Assembly (NCBI GenBank): GCA_025456225.1
Contig: JALOLB010000004.1
Location: 1-44,262, forward strand
DNA length: 44,262 nt
Direction: 5' to 3'
From: Thermoanaerobaculaceae bacterium
Lineage (GTDB): Bacteria; Acidobacteriota; Thermoanaerobaculia; Thermoanaerobaculales; Thermoanaerobaculaceae
The notes below the pieces were generated by a model, which was not told where the DNA came from, did no database searches, and saw nothing but the letters and a program-made list of their open reading frames with translations. Made by a program: the position numbers and the translations under genes. Of this stretch, positions 40,465 to 44,262 are shown in pieces. The stretch's first letter is position 1. Each line of letters starts with the position of its first letter.

Positions 40465-41256
40465 TCACTCCCGCCAGCGGCGGTGGTACCAGAAGTACTG
40501 GTCGGGGTGGGCGAGGATCATCTCGCCGATGGCCTGGTTGCAGCGCACGGTGATCTCGTGGCGGCGCACGTCCTCGTCGCCGCTTCCCGGCAGCTCAAGG
40601 GGGGTGATGTCCACGCGGTGGGTGCCGCGCGTGACGCGATGGCCGGCGAGCACGCAGATCGGCGTGCCGTGCCGTGCGGCAATCGCCCCGGGCAGCGGGA
40701 GGGTGGACGCGGGACGGCCGAGGAACGGCGCCATCTCGCCCCGCGGCCCCGAGTGCTGGTCGGCCACCATCACCACGGCACGGTTCTCCTTGAGGGCCCG
40801 CAGGATGTCGCGCGGTGCTCCGCGGCCCTTGGAGATGAACTGCACCGCGTCGCCGGGGATCGCGAGGATGAACGCGTCGACCTTTTCGTTGTGCTGCTTG
40901 CCCACCAGCAGGGCGCTGGGGATGCCGGAGCTGGCGAGGGCCGTGACGTAGAGCGCCCAGGACCCGACGTGGGCGGTCACGACGATGGTGCCGTGGCCCT
41001 TTTCCAGAGCCGCCCGGATGTGCTCCAGCCCGTGCATCGTGACGTACTTCTCCAGGCGGGAGCGGTCGTGCCCGGAGAAGCGGACGAACTCGGCCACCAC
41101 ACGGCCGAAGTTGCGCGCCGCCCGGAAGCCCAGCCGCCGGCGCTGACGGGGCGAGAGAGCGGGGAGCGCCTGCTCGAGGTTCGCCAGCACCAGGGGGCGG
41201 CGGACGCGCAGGAGCCAGCCGAGCGCTCCGATACCCGCCCCGACCTCCAGGGCCAC
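40465..41256 (-). CDS. LpxL/HtrB-type lipid A acyltransferase-like protein, catalytic Glu missing
   Basis: A 263-residue protein. Family features are LGWLLRVRRPLVLANLEQALPAL, RNFGRVVAEFVRF, IVVTAHVGSWALYVTAL, GKQHNEKVD, VVMVADQHSGPRGEMAPFLGRPAST and an end rich in Trp/Tyr (DQYFWYHRRWRE). The HxxxxE catalytic pair is H-VGSW-A here, so the Glu is Ala. The start is uncertain: GTG 41256 has no ribosome site and gives a short N-terminus. The frame stays open upstream, while a well-placed ATG (41288-41290) is in another frame. It may be an inactive or altered-specificity member acting on acyl lipids at the inner membrane. Confidence 0.78.
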   Translation of the reverse strand: MALEVGAGIGALGWLLRVRRPLVLANLEQALPALSPRQRRRLGFRAARNFGRVVAEFVRFSGHDRSRLEKYVTMHGLEHIRAALEKGHGTIVVTAHVGSWALYVTALASSGIPSALLVGKQHNEKVDAFILAIPGDAVQFISKGRGAPRDILRALKENRAVVMVADQHSGPRGEMAPFLGRPASTLPLPGAIAARHGTPICVLAGHRVTRGTHRVDITPLELPGSGDEDVRRHEITVRCNQAIGEMILAHPDQYFWYHRRWRE

Positions 41257-41319
41257 GGGGCGGGGCCAGGTGGTGCTGCAGCCGCATGACCCCTCCGGCG
41301 GGAGCTCCCGCTCCCTGGA

Positions 41320-41349
41320 TTGTGCGGCAAACGGGGCCGCCCGTACAAT
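41320..41349 (+). promoter_or_regulatory. Candidate promoter of the Rieske-PlsC operon
   Basis: TTGTGC (41320-41325), an 18-base spacer and TACAAT (41344-41349), 19 bases before the Rieske ATG. The -10 match is good (5 of 6) and the -35 moderate. Confidence 0.5.
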
Positions 41350-41368
41350 GCGTCCGGCGGGAGGTGGC

Positions 41369-41698
41369 ATGGGCTTCGTGGCGGTGTGCAAGGCGTCGAG
41401 TATCCGAGACGGCGAGGGCAAGGGCTTTTCCGTCGGGGGACGGGACTTCGCGGTGTTCCGCTGCGGCGAGGAGCTCCACGCGGTGAGCTCCCTGTGTACC
41501 CATGCCCTGGCCGACCTCTCCCAGGGCAGCGTGGATCGCGTCCGCCACCGGGTGGAGTGCCCGCTGCACGGCGCGGAGTTCGACCTGCGCACCGGGGAAG
41601 CGTTGAGCCCGCCCGCGGCGCTGTCGCTGCAGGTGTTCGCGGTGAAGGTCGAGGGCGGCCAGGTGCTGGTGGACCTCTCGGGAAAGCAGCCGGGATGA
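41369..41698 (+). CDS. Rieske [2Fe-2S] ferredoxin
   Basis: A 109-residue soluble Rieske protein. Ligands C43-T-H45 and C64-P-L-H67 lie in SSLCTHALADL and VECPLHGAEFDLRTGEAL. Length and lack of a signal point to a dioxygenase-type or assimilatory small-subunit ferredoxin in the cytoplasm. It overlaps the acyltransferase start by 4 bases, although no oxygenase is nearby. Confidence 0.92.
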   Translation: MGFVAVCKASSIRDGEGKGFSVGGRDFAVFRCGEELHAVSSLCTHALADLSQGSVDRVRHRVECPLHGAEFDLRTGEALSPPAALSLQVFAVKVEGGQVLVDLSGKQPG

Positions 41699-42474
41699 CC
41701 ACCATCAGCCTCGCGCCCCCGACGGGGTGGGCGCGTCAGCGGGCGATCGGCCGCCTGGTGCTCTTCGCAGGCAGCTCCTGGCTGGTGGTGGCGAGCGGGC
41801 TGCACGGGGTCCTGTCGCGGTTCCCCAGGAGGTGGCGGCGGACCGCCCCCTACATCGCCCGTTGGGCGCGGGTGGGACGGCGTGCCCTGGGCCTGAAGGT
41901 GCGGGTGTCCGGCGAGCTTCCCGCCCCGGGCTCCCTGGTCGTGGCCAACCACCAGGGCTGGGTGGACGTCCCGACCATCGGCGGGGTGGGTCCCTGCATC
42001 TTTGCCGCCCGCCACGACATGAGGTCCTGGCCGCTGTTCGGGGCGCTCGCCGCGTCGGGGGCGACGATCTTCATCAACCGCCAGCACAAGCGGGCGGGCG
42101 TGCGGGGCATCCAGCAGGTGGCGTCGGCGCTTGCGGTGGGAGCAACGGTGATCGGGTTTCCGGAAGGCACCTCGTCCGGAACGGGTCTGTTGCCGTTCCG
42201 CACGGGTCTGTTCGAGGCCGCAGTCGTCTCCGGGGCTCCGGTCGTGCCTGCCTCCATCCGGTACCTGGCCGTCGACGGCGTGCCCCTGGATGCGCAAACC
42301 CTGCGTGTGGTGGGGTGGTTCGAGGGGGAGCCTTTCCTCGGCCACGCCCTGCGCCTGGCCAGCCACCACGAGGTCACGGCCGAGGTGACGTTCGGGCAGC
42401 CCCTGCCGATATCCTCCGACCGCCGGGAGCTCGCCGCCGGGGCGGAGGCCGCCGTGCGAACCCTGCTGGTGTGA
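41695..42474 (+). CDS. plsC: 1-acyl-sn-glycerol-3-phosphate acyltransferase (PlsC family)
   Basis: A 259-residue membrane-associated acyltransferase. Motif I is NH86QGWVD91 (HxxxxD), followed by FINRQHKRAG (motif II) and GFPEGTSSGTG (motif III), with an N-terminal hydrophobic helix (VLFAGSSWLVVASGL). It makes phosphatidic acid from lysophosphatidic acid in the usual case. It is co-transcribed with the Rieske gene. Confidence 0.92.
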   Translation: MTTISLAPPTGWARQRAIGRLVLFAGSSWLVVASGLHGVLSRFPRRWRRTAPYIARWARVGRRALGLKVRVSGELPAPGSLVVANHQGWVDVPTIGGVGPCIFAARHDMRSWPLFGALAASGATIFINRQHKRAGVRGIQQVASALAVGATVIGFPEGTSSGTGLLPFRTGLFEAAVVSGAPVVPASIRYLAVDGVPLDAQTLRVVGWFEGEPFLGHALRLASHHEVTAEVTFGQPLPISSDRRELAAGAEAAVRTLLV

Positions 42475-42841
42475 GCGCCCCGGAGCGGGGGAAGAATCTG
42501 CAGGGTGGCGATCGGTCGGGCTTCGGAACCATTGCTGCCAACCTGAAGTTGAACCTGGACGTGGGCGTGGACGTACACGTGGTCATGGCGCGTCGGAGAT
42601 CATGAGCACGAGCTGCGACGGCAACATGCTGGTGAAGCTCGTGACACGCCGACATCCTGGTCCACGTTCACGACCACGTCCACGACCACGTCCACGACCA
42701 CTGCACCTCCAGGTTGTCACGTGAGAGGGTCGAGAGTCGGGGCGTCGTGGCGCGATTGGTCCACAGCTTCTCGAGTCCTCGCCGTGCTAAGCTCACTGTG
42801 CACGGGCGAGGCAAACCCGCAGGCAGCGGAGGCGGCGAGTC
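42475..42841. other. Repeat-rich spacer
   Basis: About 370 bases with no supportable gene. It contains the GTGGACGTG-type repeats (42551-42582) and their reverse-complement array (42661-42700). The promoter of the response-regulator-like gene presumably lies at 42760-42830. Confidence 0.6.
42551..42700. repeat. Inverted arrays of GTGGACGTG / CACGTCCACGAC
   Basis: GGACGTGGGCGTGGACGTAC and its flank (42551-42582) face three tandem 12-base units CACGTCCACGAC, the first with one change (42663-42698). The two are reverse complements and can fold together. The design parallels the heptamer array at 39441-39660 but with a different word. Confidence 0.75.
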
Positions 42842-44200
42842 GTGATACTGATTGTTGACGACGACCCTGCGGCCCTCAAGGCGTCCAGGAAGGCGCTCGA
42901 GGGCGACGGCTACCAGGTGGAGGCGTTCTCCGAACCCTACCGGGCCATGTCGTTCGTCGCCCAGGAAGTGCCCGACCTCATCCTGTGCGAGATCCGCATG
43001 TTCGAGATGAGCGGGTTCGACTTCCTGCACACCTATCGAACACGGTATCCCGGCCGCGAGACGCCGTTCATCTTCGTCTCGGCGCTGGCGAGGCCCGAGC
43101 AGATCGTACGCGGACTCGACAAGGGCGTGGACGACTACCTCACGAAGCCGGTGGACGCGGGCGTGCTCTGCGCGAAGGTCCGCAGCCACCTCCGGCGCGC
43201 CGGGCGGTTCGGCATCCGGGTGGTGCGGGGGCAGCTCTACCAGTTGCCGGTCCCGGCCCTGGTCCGGGAGTGCGAGAAGTCGGGGCTCACCGGGACGCTC
43301 GAGGTGACGAGCGACGACCTCCACGCCGCCATCCGCTTTTCCGGTGGACGGCTCGACGAGGAGAGCATCCCCGACCACGTCCTCGAGAAGCTCTTCGACC
43401 TGGCCCGTGGCCGGTTCGCGATCGTCTCGGTGCCCGCCCCGCCCCCCGCCATCATGCTGGCGACGATGGCCGGCGAGGAGCTGGCCCTCTCGCCGGAGGA
43501 GGAGGACCTCTTCCGGGCTCCAACCGACGAGGTGCCGGTCGAGATCGTCGAGGAGCCATTCCCGGGGCTGGCGGAAGCTGGAGAGGTGGCCACGGCGGCC
43601 GAGAGCTCGGCCTTCCCGGAGTCCCCTCCCGTCCCATTTCCCGGGGAGCCGGTTGCCTCGGCCAGCGAGGTGCCAGCGCCCGGCGAGCCGGCGGTGCCCG
43701 GGGAGGAAGAGGCGCCGGCCCCACCGGCCCTCCACGCCCCCGAGACGAGCGCGCCCGAGGCCCTGCCCGGAGGGGTGCTGTCCGGCGTGCAGGCGGGCGG
43801 CAAGCTGTTCCAGGTCCAGACGGAGGTGGTGGAGGGCGCGCCACGCCGCATCGTCACGGTCGCGACGTATCACGGCAAGACGCTCCTCCGGCGGGACACC
43901 GCGTGCGCGGAGTGCACGAGCCGACACGACCTCCAGCGGCTCGTGACCGCCCAGCACCTGGACGTGGAAGGGGAGGTCCGCCAGCGGGTCGAGGGTTTCC
44001 TTTCGGGGAGCCGAAAGACTGGCGCCGGAGCGCCTCCGCCGTCCTTCGACGACCTCTACCACCAGGGGGCGGAGATGCTGGCCGTGGGCGGTCTGCAGGA
44101 GGCCCTCGCGCTCTGGGAGGAGGCGGCCCATCTGGATCCCGCCGACAAGCTCCTGGCCCGCCGCATCGAGCTGCTCCGTGCCCGCCTCGCCGGGGGGTAG
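42842..44200 (+). CDS. Response-regulator-like protein with Glu at the phosphorylation site, plus DUF4388-like domain
   Basis: A 452-residue protein. The receiver domain (1-120) has VDDDP (5-9), S80 and K102 (YLTKPVD), but the phospho-acceptor reads PDLILCE50IRM, with Glu for Asp. Residues about 125-205 resemble the DUF4388/PATAN domain found in gliding and signalling proteins (GQLYQLPVPALVRECEKSGLTGTLEV). A long Pro/Glu/Ala linker (about 225-310) leads to a beta-rich region (GKLFQVQTEVVEG, CAECTSRHDLQRLV). A terminal TPR-like helix pair ends the protein (FDDLYHQGAEMLAVGGLQEALALWEEAAHLDP). GTG at 42842 follows GGAGG. It is probably a phosphorylation-independent scaffold. Confidence 0.85.
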   Translation: MILIVDDDPAALKASRKALEGDGYQVEAFSEPYRAMSFVAQEVPDLILCEIRMFEMSGFDFLHTYRTRYPGRETPFIFVSALARPEQIVRGLDKGVDDYLTKPVDAGVLCAKVRSHLRRAGRFGIRVVRGQLYQLPVPALVRECEKSGLTGTLEVTSDDLHAAIRFSGGRLDEESIPDHVLEKLFDLARGRFAIVSVPAPPPAIMLATMAGEELALSPEEEDLFRAPTDEVPVEIVEEPFPGLAEAGEVATAAESSAFPESPPVPFPGEPVASASEVPAPGEPAVPGEEEAPAPPALHAPETSAPEALPGGVLSGVQAGGKLFQVQTEVVEGAPRRIVTVATYHGKTLLRRDTACAECTSRHDLQRLVTAQHLDVEGEVRQRVEGFLSGSRKTGAGAPPPSFDDLYHQGAEMLAVGGLQEALALWEEAAHLDPADKLLARRIELLRARLAGG

Positions 44201-44262
44201 GCTCGGTCCGCACAGGCAGGAGCTTGGTGAGCGGGAGACAGCCGCGCGGAGGTGTCTCGAGC

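Overview
The window is GC-rich bacterial DNA that codes on both strands with little free space. It holds a TonB-dependent receptor, LpxL- and PlsC-type acyltransferases and outer-membrane-barrel-like proteins, so the cell is Gram-negative. An 'orange protein' (ORP) gene set known mainly from anaerobes, a sigma-54 activator and a TupA-type tungstate-binding protein point to an anaerobic or microaerophilic lineage, perhaps Acidobacteriota or a delta-proteobacterial relative. That placement is inference. I saw no rRNA, tRNA, CRISPR array, phage genes or intact insertion sequence.

Layout. (1) 1-2.1 kb: two unassigned membrane proteins on the minus strand. (2) 2.2-13.1 kb, minus strand: one nearly gapless run of 13 genes, many overlapping by 4-17 bases. 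In transcription order these are a NifX/ORP-like protein read in frame into a DUF5320-like tail, a DUF5320 protein, an ORP-like protein, two MinD-type ATPases with inserted ferredoxin domains, an IscU-Mrp-ORP triple fusion, a PLP trans-sulfuration enzyme, a CGGC-domain protein, a TPR/beta-barrel protein, a rhodanese-like protein, a MauE/DoxX-like membrane protein, a DsbA-like protein and a thioredoxin-like/BACON protein. A PAS-sigma-54 activator (13.2-14.6 kb) lies just upstream on the same strand. (3) 14.9-18.3 kb: a TonB-dependent receptor with a structured leader, and an exported protein with molybdopterin-binding-like repeats. (4) 18.3-21.5 kb, plus strand: a tight four-gene operon of a ribbon-helix-helix antitoxin, a PIN toxin, TupA, and a thioredoxin-like protein whose reading frame crosses a TGA at the first position of a UxxC motif, followed by a SECIS-like hairpin. 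This is a strong selenoprotein candidate. (5) 21.5-26.6 kb: secreted proteins, including a Cys-rich triple-repeat protein and a second TPR/beta-barrel paralogue, then a DASS-family anion transporter. (6) 26.9-39.4 kb: secreted or surface proteins (Sel1 repeats, PASTA, leucine-rich repeats) and a large thioester alpha-2-macroglobulin-like protein. (7) 39.4-44.2 kb: repeat-rich spacers, an SRAP DNA-protein crosslink enzyme, lipid acyltransferases, a Rieske ferredoxin and a degenerate response regulator.

How the genes may work together. Two loci share paralogous components: a TPR/beta-barrel protein with a conserved Cys-bearing tail, and an exported thioredoxin-like protein with a BACON domain. 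One copy sits behind the ORP metal-sulfur cluster genes and has Gly in place of the first active-site Cys. The other appears to carry selenocysteine and follows a tungstate-binding protein. A metal (Mo/W), sulfur and selenium theme runs through the first 25 kb, which may be an uncharacterised envelope redox or metal-sulfur system. A second theme is recombination at gene 3' ends: two short relics of the 3' ends of other genes in the window each lie just behind a gene whose C-terminus carries the same RRHLQRA tail.
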